Below are positions 8,897 through 18,300 of a DNA stretch of 64,000 bases, in pieces; position 1 is the first letter of the stretch; every line of letters begins with the position of its first letter. The notes beneath the pieces are model-generated. The model was not told the DNA's origin and made no database searches. It was given only the letters and a program-made list of their open reading frames with translations. The DNA is from PALSA-693 sp963834725. Its GTDB lineage: Bacteria > Actinomycetota > Acidimicrobiia > Acidimicrobiales > Palsa-688. The DNA lies in contig CAWICN010000001.1 in the NCBI GenBank assembly GCA_963834725.1, positions 2,356,001-2,420,000 on the forward strand, read 5' to 3'. Both the position numbers and the translations under genes were made by a program.

Positions 8897-9751
8897 TCAC
8901 ATCGTCAACGCTTCCCATTTCTTACCTTCCCCGGGAAGTATACGTCCGAAGACGGCATCGGAAAAATGGCCATTTGCAGCAATCGTTTGGCTACCGGTCA
9001 GCTCGGCCGCGATTTTTGCCTGGGTGCGGCGGGCCATCGCCGGGTCGACGTCGAAGATAATGCTCATCTCCGATTCCTCGAGCTGCAACGGACAGTGAAT
9101 CGAGTCACCGAGGATGATGGCCCGATCCGTTCCCGACGAGATGACATAAGAAACGTGTCCGGGCGTGTGACCGGGCGTGGCCATGGCGTTCACGCCGGGG
9201 GCGACCACCTGGCCGTCTGAGATCGCTTCGATGCGGCCCCGCAGCGGGGCCTGCACCGCTTCGGGATCCGGACCAGCGTTGGCGGCCGGGTCGTCCATCG
9301 CATCCCAGAACTCGAACTCGCCGGTACCGGCGAGGTACCTCGCGTTCGGAAAGGTGAGTGAGCCGGCCTCGGAAGTCCAGCCGACGTGGTCGAGGTGCAA
9401 GTGGGTGAACAGGACAGTATTGATCTCGCCTGGTGAGATGCCCGTCTGCTTGAGGCTGTCGAGCAGGTGACCGCCGCGAAACACGGCCTCCACCGCGGGA
9501 ACCGGGACCTCGTGGTCGCCGAAGCCCAGGTCAACGAGGATCTTCTGGTCGGCGGTCTCGATGAGGAAGCTCCCGATGCTGGCGAGCCATTTCTTGTTCT
9601 CGTCGAGGTACTCGGGATGGGCGGCCCAGAGGGCCTCATTCGAAGAGGGAAATGTCAGTGTGGCGGACGCCCGCCCATCTCCGTCGGGCAGGTAGGTCAC
9701 ACGGATGTCGCCAACCTGGATGGAGCAGGTGGGGGCGGGCTTACAGGGCAT
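8897..9751 (-). CDS. MBL-fold metallo-hydrolase
   Basis: 284 residues. The metal-binding signature HLHLDH is at residues 117-122, with later metal ligands expected at the His in GHTPGHVSY and the Asp in LGDSIHCP. The overall pattern matches lactonase-like or general metallo-beta-lactamase-fold hydrolases of actinobacteria. Cytoplasmic, since no signal peptide is seen. A GGAGGAG ribosome site is about 6 bases before the ATG. Substrate unknown. Confidence 0.85.
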   Translation of the reverse strand: MPCKPAPTCSIQVGDIRVTYLPDGDGRASATLTFPSSNEALWAAHPEYLDENKKWLASIGSFLIETADQKILVDLGFGDHEVPVPAVEAVFRGGHLLDSLKQTGISPGEINTVLFTHLHLDHVGWTSEAGSLTFPNARYLAGTGEFEFWDAMDDPAANAGPDPEAVQAPLRGRIEAISDGQVVAPGVNAMATPGHTPGHVSYVISSGTDRAIILGDSIHCPLQLEESEMSIIFDVDPAMARRTQAKIAAELTGSQTIAANGHFSDAVFGRILPGEGKKWEALTM

Positions 9752-9861
9752 CGGTCTCCTCCTCGGCGTCCGGCTGTAAAGCGTCTTCGGGTGGCAGCGC
9801 GCAGCCTACTAGGAGCCTTGGTTCGCGGTCTCCGGACAGCTCGCTCCGTTTTTCCCAAAAG

Positions 9862-10050
9862 ACTGACGCCCACCAGCCCGCCGGCACCGGAGAAGCAGGT
9901 GGGCTGCTCGGGCAGGGCTGCACCGAACGGAACGTCGGCGATCCTCAACCCTCCTTCTGTCGCCAGGTAGGCGAGGGCGAGCCGGTTACCCCGATTGGCA
10001 GGGACACCGGAGCCGGTGTCGGCCATCCCTGGCGGTCCGAGGATGTTCTC
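9862..10050 (-). pseudogene. Beta-lactamase/esterase-family serine hydrolase fragment
   Basis: About 63 codons encode the piece around PPGMADTGSGVPANR, then RLALAYLATEGGLR and CFSGAGGLV. This resembles the LGMxDTxFxVP and FxSGGGGLVST region of the serine beta-lactamase-like (class C/EstB) family. Neither the SxxK active site nor the C-terminus is present, and the flanking sequence in this frame is not coding-like. It is a short relic. Confidence 0.55.
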
Positions 10051-10105
10051 CCGGACTCCGGCGGGTAGCTCGTCTACCCCGGCGCGCCCGGCCTGGCATA
10101 GTCGG

Positions 10106-10545
10106 ATGGTGGTTGACATGGACAATTCCGCGGCGGCGGCAGGGCCTCATGTTGCCTGGCGGTTCCGCGCCGCAGAGTCCGTGCATGCGGCCTATGGGCC
10201 GTCGCTGGCGGATCGAGGCGACACGATCGCTGTTCGCTCATTGGTGGCAGCGGTGGCGCAGGGCGTCCTCAGCGCCGTTCTCGCCGTCAACCGGACCTAC
10301 CAATCGCATCGGCTGCGAAATGGCAGCGACAACTGCTCAGGAACCTTCGGCTCGTACCCGCGCACCTGGAGTCTCGCCTGGAGGGGCTCTGGCATCCCGA
10401 GTCGACGGCGGCGCTGGCCCAGGCCGAAGCATTGGTCCACGACACGATTGAGCTGGTCGAACGGGAGCTGGACGTCCAGTTCTCCGGCGTGCGCGCCGCG
10501 CTCGCCGAACGGCGGCATGCCACCGAGCCGCCTGCCACCACCTGA
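10106..10545 (+). pseudogene. Frameshifted C-terminal part of a DUF4037/nucleotidyltransferase-like protein
   Basis: Coding character runs in one frame from ATG 10106 (AVNRTYQSHRL near its end) and then in another frame (KWQRQLLRNL, LESRLEGLWHPE) up to a TGA at 10543-10545. The switch is at the AAA run near 10318-10320: one extra A would join them into SHRLRKWQRQLL. The combined helical pattern resembles the C-terminal region of actinobacterial nucleotidyltransferases with a DUF4037 domain, but the nucleotidyltransferase core is absent. The family match is tentative. Confidence 0.45.
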
Positions 10546-10559
10546 GCCTGCCGCAAGGG

Positions 10560-10791
10560 ACCGATAGCCCGTCCGCAGGGCCCGGCCCCCGTGGAGCAGC
10601 CGCCGCAGCACGACCGAGCCGGGCCCGATCAGCTCGGGCCCCTCCCAAACGAGGGCGTGCATACCGCCGAGGGCGTGCTCGTAGTCGTGATCTTCCACGT
10701 CGCCTTCGAAGGCAGCATCGAGGAGTTGGCGGATGGCCCGCCGGACTGCGGCGTCCCGTGCGGAGGTGTGCTCGACCTGCAATTCGGCCAT
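10560..10791 (-). pseudogene. Truncated aminoglycoside 2'-N-acetyltransferase-like gene
   Basis: The first 76 codons after ATG 10791 match the N-terminal half of AAC(2')-type GNAT enzymes: LLDAAFEGD, the hallmark DYEHALGGMHAL, LIGPGSVVLRRLLHGG and ALRTGY. The acetyl-CoA binding motif and the C-terminal half are missing; the frame runs on into the antisense of the neighbouring fragment. As it stands it should be inactive. Confidence 0.75.
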
Positions 10792-10970
10792 GCATCTGTT
10801 CCGGTCGGCTAGTCGCCGCGGCGGCAGCCGATGAGCAGGATGGCCGCCGCCACGTCCGTCGACACTTCCACCCGGTCGCCTCGCATCATCACGACACGTC
10901 AGGCCGAACTGTGAGTCCAGTCACCCGCCCGCTCAGCGTCTGGGGTAGAGGTCAGTGGTATGGTCGGCGA

Positions 10971-11165
10971 ATGCCGACGTTTAAAATCATCAGTGTTGAC
11001 GGAAACGAGGCGGCTGAGCGGCTTTTGAATGAGACTGTCGGTCCAACTACCCGACTCGTGCAGGCCCACATCCAGACGGTGACCGAGGGATCCGGCGGGG
11101 AGCAGGACAATATTCTCCTGGGGACGACCGTGACGCGGTTCACCTTCATCTTCAGCACCGACTGA
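10971..11165 (+). CDS. Small hypothetical protein (64 aa)
   Basis: The frame encodes 64 residues starting MPTFKIISVDGNEA with a mixed strand/helix pattern and ending FTFIFSTD. No known domain is recognised. The ribosome site is weak. It stands alone between remnants and the MITE-like element. It could be real because its residue composition is protein-like, in contrast with overlapping frames. Confidence 0.4.
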   Translation: MPTFKIISVDGNEAAERLLNETVGPTTRLVQAHIQTVTEGSGGEQDNILLGTTVTRFTFIFSTD

Positions 11166-11238
11166 GCACTGCGCGGGGTGGCAGCCAGGATTCGGTTGGC
11201 GTTCGTGTCGGCCTACAACAGCGCGGCCCGGGGCGTGC

Positions 11239-11360
11239 TAAGTACTTCGAATCTCAACTACGTTGATGATCTCAAAGCTTCGCCGATAGGCCGCTCTGCC
11301 CTGTTCGTCCGCGTGTCTTCAAGACCAGATCGTCAACGTAGTTGAGATCTGAAGCACTAA
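11239..11360. mobile_element. MITE-like element, copy 1, with TAA target duplication
   Basis: A 116-bp element (11242-11357) with about 31-bp terminal inverted repeats: the left end begins GTACTTCGAATCTCAACTAC and the right end reads GTGCTTCAGATCTCAACTAC on the other strand. Both ends are flanked by TAA. It contains no gene and would fold into a long hairpin. A second copy at 42894-43010 is flanked by TTA. Size, inverted ends and 3-bp TNA duplications fit a non-autonomous element moved by an IS5-family (IS1031-type) transposase; the mover is inferred. Confidence 0.8.
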
Positions 11361-11554
11361 GCCACAATTCTCAACGCACGGCCGTCGGTGCGGGAAACGG
11401 TGCCGGTTGCATGGCCTGGGCGTCGATGCGCTCGGTCCTGCCGGCCAGATAGGTTGCCGCGACCTCCTCAGCCCTCAGACGACCATCGCTCGCCGACGCG
11501 ATACATTATTCGAATCACGACAGTGTCAAGGGCGGGGGGACAGCCCGCGGCATC

Positions 11555-13297
11555 TCAGCGGCTGACGACCGGGAGGATCAGCCGGGACGGGGCGGCACGG
11601 TGGTGGTGCACCCGGTTCACCGCCTGGATCAGGTCCGCTTCGCCGTCCTGCGCAATGACCCCGCCGGTGTTTGTGTTCCGATCAAAACGGGGGAAGTTGC
11701 TGCTGGATACTTCCAGCCGGATCCGGTGGCCGGCGGCGAACACATTGGCCGTGGCCACCAGGTTGACGGTCACTTCCTGCATCTGGCCCGGCTCCAGCAG
11801 CACGGGATCCGACAGGGACCGGCGGTAGCGGGCCCGGATGATCCCGTCGGCGACGTTGACGGCGCGGCCGTCGGGGGCCACGTCCACCAGTTTCCCGGTG
11901 AAGTCCGTGTCAAGCGCTGATGAAGTGACGAAAAGGACCAGTTCCACGGGCCCCACCACTTCCATAGCTCTCTCAAGTGGCGCGGTGGTGTAGCACAGCA
12001 CGTCCCGGCGGCCCTCCACTGGCCGTTGATCTCGAGGGCCGGCATTCGCACCGATGAACAGTCCGGGGAGAAAGGTGCCCCCGCCGTTGGTCGGCACCGG
12101 GTGGCGCGGGTCGTAGAGGTAGACGTCCTCGGGCTCGTCGCCGGGCCCGTCGGTCGACAGGGTCCCGTCGCCGACAGCGGTGTTGGCCCGACCGCCGCTG
12201 TGCAGGAAGTAGTCAACGAACTCGGTTCCCGGCACTGGCCAGTCCGCCTCGTCGCGCCACTCGTTGACGCCCATCACGAAGAGCCGTACCGGCATCTCGC
12301 CCGCCAATCCGTTTTCCTCGCCCTTCAGCAACCAGTCGAACCAGCGTAGCTGCAGGCCGGTCAGATCGGCGGAGTCGGTACTGCTCAGCACGCCGAACGA
12401 CTGCTCGGGGTACCACCCGCCCAACGGCCCATGGGCCCACGGTCCGATGACCAGGCGCTGACGGCGGCGGGCCGTCTCGCTGCCGCCCCGCTGCCTCATT
12501 CCCACATAGTTGGCCAATGTCCCCTCGAGGAACAGGTCGTACCATCCGCCGATATTGAGGGCGGGAGCCGTGATCTGCTCGAAGGCCTCGCGGGGGGCGG
12601 TGGACTTCCAGTAGCTGTCGTAACTCGGGTGGTCGAGCCACTCGTCGTAGTACGGAGCCAGATTCTTCAGTTCTGGCAGCTCCCGCAACGGCAAGCGCCA
12701 GTACAACTCGTCGTTGTGGTCCACGGCGTGGATCAGGCTGGCGAAGTCCTGGGGTGTGGCGGCGCCGGTGCCCATGCGGCGCATCACCTCCCCGAGCGCC
12801 AGCGAGGACAGGGTCCAGTGCAGATTGAACCCCAGCTGGAACGCCCCGCCCTGGTAGGCCCAACTCTCGTAGTACTGGTCGGTCGTAACGAACGGCGCCA
12901 TGGCCTTCAAGGCTTCCGGCGCCTGAGTGGCCGCCGTCCACTGCGTGGCGCCGAAGTACGAGCCGCCGATCATGCCGACGGCGCCGGTCGACCACGGCTG
13001 GCCGGCCGCCCAGGCGATCGTGTCGGCTCCATCCCGGGCTTCATCGAAGAAGGGATTGAACTCACCTTCGGACGCATAACGTCCCCGAGTGTCCTGGGCG
13101 ACGACGACGTAGCCGGCCTGAACGCCGCGCAGGACGTCGAAGCCGAAGTTGAGCAGCTGGTTGATCTCCTTGTTGTACGGCAGCCGGGTGACCAGCGTCG
13201 GGCACCGTTCGGCGGTGTCGGGCCGATAGACGTCAGTGGCGAGAGTGACCCCGTCGCGCATCCGGACCGGCATGCCTTTCTCGATGACGATGTTCAC
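11555..13297 (-). CDS. CocE/NonD family hydrolase (paralogue)
   Basis: 580 residues. The alpha/beta hydrolase domain has the MPVRMRDGVTLATDVYRP opening, nucleophile Ser113 in GGSYFG, the acid in GWYDLFLEG and His in GPWAHG. The C-terminal jelly-roll ends with GHRIRLEVSSSNFPRFDRN. I chose GTG 13297, with a GGGGG run about 7 bases upstream; an in-frame start 66 bases further up lies before the conserved region. It resembles the gene at 5505-7265 in domain order, but the two are not adjacent. Confidence 0.9.
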   Translation of the reverse strand: MNIVIEKGMPVRMRDGVTLATDVYRPDTAERCPTLVTRLPYNKEINQLLNFGFDVLRGVQAGYVVVAQDTRGRYASEGEFNPFFDEARDGADTIAWAAGQPWSTGAVGMIGGSYFGATQWTAATQAPEALKAMAPFVTTDQYYESWAYQGGAFQLGFNLHWTLSSLALGEVMRRMGTGAATPQDFASLIHAVDHNDELYWRLPLRELPELKNLAPYYDEWLDHPSYDSYWKSTAPREAFEQITAPALNIGGWYDLFLEGTLANYVGMRQRGGSETARRRQRLVIGPWAHGPLGGWYPEQSFGVLSSTDSADLTGLQLRWFDWLLKGEENGLAGEMPVRLFVMGVNEWRDEADWPVPGTEFVDYFLHSGGRANTAVGDGTLSTDGPGDEPEDVYLYDPRHPVPTNGGGTFLPGLFIGANAGPRDQRPVEGRRDVLCYTTAPLERAMEVVGPVELVLFVTSSALDTDFTGKLVDVAPDGRAVNVADGIIRARYRRSLSDPVLLEPGQMQEVTVNLVATANVFAAGHRIRLEVSSSNFPRFDRNTNTGGVIAQDGEADLIQAVNRVHHHRAAPSRLILPVVSR

Positions 13298-13413
13298 AAG
13301 AACCCCCAAATGTCGGCGATGTCGAACCACCTTACGCACCGCGTGGCCCAAAGTCTTGCCCACTTGCAGGCGGTCCAGTCGACATCGGGGATGATCCCGA
13401 GTCAGACTGAACG

Positions 13414-13614
13414 TTAAACCCGCAGGGAGGAAGCCTCGAGTAACTGCGGGGTCACGACGGATTCGAGCTGTTCCGGGGAGATGACCCGCGCCCTCGGCAG
13501 AGGCTGTGGCCGGACCTGGTGCCCGTCAGGTTCGGCGTAATTATGAGCAGAGTGTTTGGGCCGCATTCCGGGTGTCTCGTGGAGACCGGGATATAGCCAC
13601 CAGGTGATACGCAT
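13414..13614 (-). CDS. Small unknown protein (66 aa), coupled to upstream small gene
   Basis: A 66-residue protein starting MRITWWLYPGLHE, rich in Pro, His and Arg, without cysteines or a signal peptide. Its ATG overlaps the TAA of the preceding small gene (TAATG), and GAGAGGA lies about 8 bases before it. This coupling is the main evidence that it is translated. It is the third gene after an ECF sigma factor. I recognise no family; a regulatory peptide or a peptide precursor are both possible. Confidence 0.5.
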   Translation of the reverse strand: MRITWWLYPGLHETPGMRPKHSAHNYAEPDGHQVRPQPLPRARVISPEQLESVVTPQLLEASSLRV

Positions 13615-13805
13615 TATTGATTCCTCTCTTGAGCGATGTTGTTGGAAGCGGCGAGGCGATTGACCCGATGATCCGCCTCTGCGAACACTTGGAGCCACAA
13701 ATCCATCTGCTCGCTGGTGCAGTAGAAGCTGTTCGCCCGCGAAACCCACGGCCATGGCCGTCCGGCTCGGGCCGATCCGTCAAGTTCCTTTGTCGAGCTG
13801 GACAT
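13614..13805 (-). CDS. Small unknown protein (63 aa) after ECF sigma gene
   Basis: A 63-residue protein from MSSSTKELDG to NIAQERNQ, with an aromatic-rich centre (WPWVSRANSFYCTSEQ) and an amphipathic helix (MDLWLQVFAEADHRVNRL). The GGAAGGAG ribosome site about 10 bases upstream of ATG 13805 decides the start, and it lies 19 bases after the sigma gene stop. No family is recognised. Position suggests a partner of the sigma factor or a product of its regulon. Confidence 0.5.
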   Translation of the reverse strand: MSSSTKELDGSARAGRPWPWVSRANSFYCTSEQMDLWLQVFAEADHRVNRLAASNNIAQERNQ

Positions 13806-13824
13806 TTCGTTTCGACTCCTTCCG

Positions 13825-14646
13825 TTAGCTCTCTTCATGTCGGTGCGGTCGGGACCGGCCGCTCGATGCGTTAGCGGCGCCGGGGCAGCCGGCGGAGCCA
13901 GGGGCGCCGCGGCTGGGCGAACGGCCGTCAGTCGGGTGGTTCGCGATGACGGGCCGACGGGCGCGGGCAGCCGGAGGCCTGAGGGCAGCGTGCTCGGCCC
14001 GCAGGCTGGGATCGTGGCGCAACCGCTTCAGGCCGCGGATCCGCATCGGTCCGATGCTGCCGACCGGCAGGCTCATGCGTTCGGCGACATGCTCGTAGCT
14101 CGGCGCCTCGTCCGAGGTGAGCAAGGTGATGATCTCCCGCTGCGAGACAGGCAGCTGCTCGAGCGCTCGTTCGAGGGCCGGACCGTAGTAACGGCGCATG
14201 ACCGCGGCCTCGACCTCGTTGGCGTGGTTGGAGCTGGAGCTGTCGCCAAGAGGGTCAGAGGACGGCGCAATACGGCACCCGGCCATAGCGATGCGCTGGC
14301 TCTGGCGCCGCGCCGTCGTAGCGAGCCACGCGCCGATCCGCTCCGGATCGCGGATTTGATCGATGCCCCGCAGGAGCTGGATCCAGGTGGCCTGCTGTAC
14401 ATCCGCGGCGTCCGCCGCGTTCAAGCCGGTCTGCTGCGCCACGCGCAGCACCATGGGTCCGAACCGCCCGAGCAGCTCGGCCCAAGCTCCCTCGTCGCCC
14501 TTGGAGGCCTTGCGGACAAGATCACCTGCCTGCTCTCTCCCGAGCAGGGCGGGACGCCGGGATGACGCGAATGGCCCGGGCTGGAGGCAAGCCTCAACCG
14601 GCTTCTGCTTGTCGCTGCCGTTAGCTCCGATTTGTCCGGTACGCAC
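13825..14646 (-). CDS. ECF-type RNA polymerase sigma factor
   Basis: 273 residues. Region 2 spans about residues 40-115 (AWAELLGRFGPMVLRVA, ADVQQATWIQLLRG, PERIGAWLATTARR) and region 4 about 155-210 (ALEQLPVSQREIITLL, YEHVAERMSLPVGSIGPMR). The last 60 residues are Arg/Pro-rich and non-conserved. It directs RNA polymerase to an unknown promoter set. No anti-sigma gene is beside it; two tiny genes follow on the same strand. The start is GTG 14646, though homology begins about 35 residues in, so a later start is possible. Confidence 0.85.
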   Translation of the reverse strand: MRTGQIGANGSDKQKPVEACLQPGPFASSRRPALLGREQAGDLVRKASKGDEGAWAELLGRFGPMVLRVAQQTGLNAADAADVQQATWIQLLRGIDQIRDPERIGAWLATTARRQSQRIAMAGCRIAPSSDPLGDSSSSNHANEVEAAVMRRYYGPALERALEQLPVSQREIITLLTSDEAPSYEHVAERMSLPVGSIGPMRIRGLKRLRHDPSLRAEHAALRPPAARARRPVIANHPTDGRSPSRGAPGSAGCPGAANASSGRSRPHRHEES

Positions 14647-14900
14647 CGTCTGATTACCTCCCGTCCGTTCACAGCAGGCCGAGCTCCGGTCAAGGCGAGG
14701 CGCCGTCGGGTGGCGCTCAGGGTCTTCGGCCGAAGCTCAAGAGCAGTCTCGGAGGGGCCGGTCAAAGCTCGGTCAAGCATCGGTAAAGGACGAGACGAGC
14801 CGGAGATGAGTCGGTAACGGTGGGTGCGGACGATCGGCACACCTGGCCCAGAGGACCGCAATTTCCGGCACTTGGTCCCGCAAAGGGCGGGGCCACGCAG

Positions 14901-14970
14901 GTGTTACGTCACGACGCGGGGTTGGTGCCGGGAGGGTGTTACGTCACGACGCGGGGTTGGAGCCGGGAGG
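14901..14970. repeat. 35-bp tandem direct repeat upstream of SARP regulator
   Basis: Two adjacent 35-bp units (14901-14935 and 14936-14970) differ at one base. Each begins GTGTTACGTCACGACGCGGG. They lie in a 720-bp non-coding gap between the divergent sigma gene and the large regulator. SARP-family proteins bind direct repeats, so they may be regulatory sites, but this is inference. Confidence 0.6.
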
Positions 14971-15176
14971 GTTCACAAAAGACCGACCAGGGCCCGGAGA
15001 CCGGTCGTCCTCAACCGGGTGTCCTAAAGACCATACCTGCGATAACTTAACCGCAGTAATCGAACGGACATGATACAAACAAGCAAGCGTCGATTCGCGT
15101 GCCGACTCCGGGGTACGGCTGTGCCTGCTGGTCGGTCCGGGTATCCGGTCGAACATGATCTGCAATCCGGTAGCAT

Positions 15177-15219
15177 TTAGGCGCTAACCTTGCTAGATTA
15201 TAGTACCTAGCGCGTTAGG
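15177..15219 (+). promoter_or_regulatory. Pair of TTAGGCGC-type palindromes before the SARP gene
   Basis: Two related palindromes stand about 30 bp apart centre to centre: TTAGGCGCTAA (15177-15187) and CCTAGCGCGTTAGG (15206-15219). Between them is the AT-rich TAGATTATAGT, which could serve as a -10 region. They lie about 150-190 bp before the ATG at 15370. They could be operators for a dimeric regulator. Apart from these and the tandem repeat, 14647-15369 shows no gene. Confidence 0.4.
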
Positions 15220-15369
15220 CGGTACCCCGAACCCAGGGGTTCATGCTCTCAGTGGTGGAGGAAGGGGTTCGAGGTGAGGTTCTCACTGAATGGCTGTGCA
15301 TTCGAAGACCACAAATTGATCCTAACGTGCCGCGGGGCAATCTTCTAATCCTGAGTTCCATTTACCGCC

Positions 15370-18300
15370 ATGTTGCAACTCGCCATTCTTGGGCCGCTTG
15401 AAGTTAAACTTGATGAGTCCGTCTTACCAATCACCGCCAGCAAAAAGCGCGCTATGCTCAGCCTGCTCGCGCTTAGAGCAGGGGCTCCCGTGTCGAAGTG
15501 GGCGCTCATCGACGCCATCTGGGGAGAGCATCCCCCGACGACGGCGTTAAAGGCGCTGCAAACCTATGTCTCCGCATTGCGGCACGCGTTGCCGGCAGCG
15601 TCAATCGCAACCGAGGGTGATGCTTACCGGTTAGAGGTCGAACCCGACGCAGTCGATGTAGTGGTATTTGAGCGCCTCGTCAAGGAGATCCGCGCCCCCG
15701 GCACCCTTGGCTCCTCCCGAGCCGCCCAGATCGAGCGAGCCCTTCAACTTTGGCGTGGTGAACCCTTGACCGACCTCGCGGACCATGACCTGCGATGGGC
15801 TGAAGCCACTCGACTCGGCGAGATGCAGCGGACTCTGGTAGAGGACCTCTTCGATGCCCGCCTCGCTCATGGAGAAGCAAGGGAGCTGATCGCTGACCTT
15901 GAGGCAGCTGTGCGGGCCGAGCCGCTTCGCGAGCGACGATGGGCCCAGTTGATGACCGCGCTGTACCACTGTGGTCGGCAAGCCGACAGCCTCAATGCAT
16001 ACCAACGACTTCGATCCACATTGCTGGAGAACCTGGGCGTCGAACCCTCTCCCGTCCTGCGCCGGCTCGAAGCCGCTGTGCTGAGGCAGGACGAATCGCT
16101 AGAGGCACCGTCGGATTCGCACGACCTCGAGATCCCAACGCCCGTCTCACCGTCGCTTCCTACGGGAATCGTCACATTCATGGTGACCGACATCCTCGAC
16201 GCGGTCAGCATATGGGACCTCCACTCTGAGTCGATGGCGATCGCTATCGCCCGCCACGATGCCATCATCTCGTCCGCTGTCGCTGCGCATTCTGGCTCGC
16301 TGCTCAGTCCGCACGGAGATGGCGAGTCGACGTTTAGCGTCTTCCGGCTCGGCACTGATGCTGCGGCTGCGGCCAGCACGATCCAACGATCAATTCGCGC
16401 CGAGTCGTGGCCAGAAGGCTGCGACTTGCGGCTGAGGGTCGCCCTGCACACAGGCGAAGCGCTCGAAAGCGACGGCAGGTACTTCGGTCGCACCGTAAAT
16501 CGCGTCCTACGCCTTCGCGACGTGACCGAGCCAGGAGAGATCCTCGTCAGTCGGGCCACCGCCGAACTGCTTGTCGAATACCTGCCGGGTGAGATGTCTC
16601 TCCGGTCGGCAGGAAGTCGTCGGCTGCGCGACATCGCGAGACCGGAGGCAGTTTATAAGCTCTTCATCGACCCTGAGCTGAGCTCCGGCCTTCAGCGCAT
16701 GACCACATTGGGTTCTCTTGACGCAACGGGTCTTGATCCGGACATCAGCACGAGTTCTCGACACGGACGATCGCGGGTGAACACCCCGCTCACGAGGGTG
16801 GCGGCTGATCCGTCGTTCGTGGGACGCCTCGAAGAGCGAGACGATCTTGAAAAATGGCTTGAGGAAGCAATCGGCGGGACAGCGCGCTTTGTGCTGATAT
16901 CGGGACCGGCGGGCATTGGTAAGTCGGCGCTCGTCGCCCGGTTCGTCTCCGACGTACCCCAAGGAGTTCGAGTCCTGGCGGGCAGTTGCCACGAGTTCGG
17001 CGACCACCCATTCCTTCCAATCGCCACGGCACTGGAGCCACTGCTCGATCCGGGCGCGCCCGACCTGGTCAAGTCGCCGCTGAGTCACCCGAGCCGACGC
17101 AACGGGATGCCTGACCCATTCATCGATTTCGGTGAGCCGCTTGACTGGGCGGGACCCGGGGTTGATCGCGAACAGCTTGAGACCTATCTCTGGGCCACCC
17201 GTCTGCTGATGCACGAACTCGAGGATCGACCGGTGGTCCTCGTAATCGAAGACGTGCACTGGGCGGATGTGGCAACGGTCGGACTCCTCAATCACATGCT
17301 GACCGTCGTCGCCCATCAGGCCACCTTGAGGCAAACGCCCCTTATGACCGTCCTGACGTCCCGTGCTCGGGAGAAGACGACCGCGATGAGGAAGGCCCTG
17401 GACCGTCTGGGAAGAGATCCGAACTTCCGATCCTTGCCGATAACAGGACTCTCCGGGGTTGAGGCGACTGAGTTGATCACTCGTTTTCGGGGCGCACGTC
17501 CGAGCACAAGTCTTCTGGGCCGCATGATGGACGCCACAGAGGGGAATCCGCTGTTGGTCCGCTCGGCCCTGCAACGGCTCTCGCAGTCAGGCGCGCTGGT
17601 AGTCGGAGAGGGAAACCGCTTGATCGCCAACGGTCCGATGAACCTGCGTGGAGGGACAGACATCGATAGTGAGGTGATCGCTCGCCTGGCCACGCTCAGC
17701 CCGAACTGCCAGACGGTGCTCACGTCCGCAGCCTTTCTCGGAGTGCGCGGGTCTTTGCGGGAACTCCGTGCAGTCGTGAAACAAGACGAGGAGCAGTTGG
17801 ACGACGCCCTCGACGAGGCGACGGAGGCGGAACTTCTGGATGATGACGGTGTCAGCTATTGGTTCGACCACACCGAGCTCCCAAGGGCGATCACGAGAAA
17901 AGAAGGACGTCGGCGGAGTGAGCTGATTCATAGGAATATCGCAGATGGGCTCGAGGCGCTGTACGGCGGTGCAGCCATCGCTCACGCTCTTGACATCGCC
18001 AGACATTTACGCTCGAGTGGCTCGGGAGTTCCGCCGCCGCGGGCCCACCTGTATGCGTCAGTGGCCGGTGATCAAGCCTTCGCTACTGGCTCCTGGTCCG
18101 AGGCGGCCACAAATCTCGACGCCGCGCTAGCCGTCGAGGGGGCGCCCAGTCAACAGAGTCTCGAGATCTTGCTTCGTGCTGGAATTGCTCATTTTCGGAA
18201 TCATGACCACCAAAGCGCACAAGCGCGGCTCAGCCAGGCCGTCCAGGTGGGCAGGGAGTTCGAAACCACTGAGCTCTGGGGCCTGGCCTCGATGTGGCTG

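Noticed and set aside
12431..13417. 328-codon open frame on the + strand
   Set aside because: Shadow of the second CocE-like gene.
14421..14861. 146-codon open frame on the - strand overlapping the sigma gene start
   Set aside because: Arg/Ser-rich, no motif, and overlaps the well-supported sigma factor in another frame.
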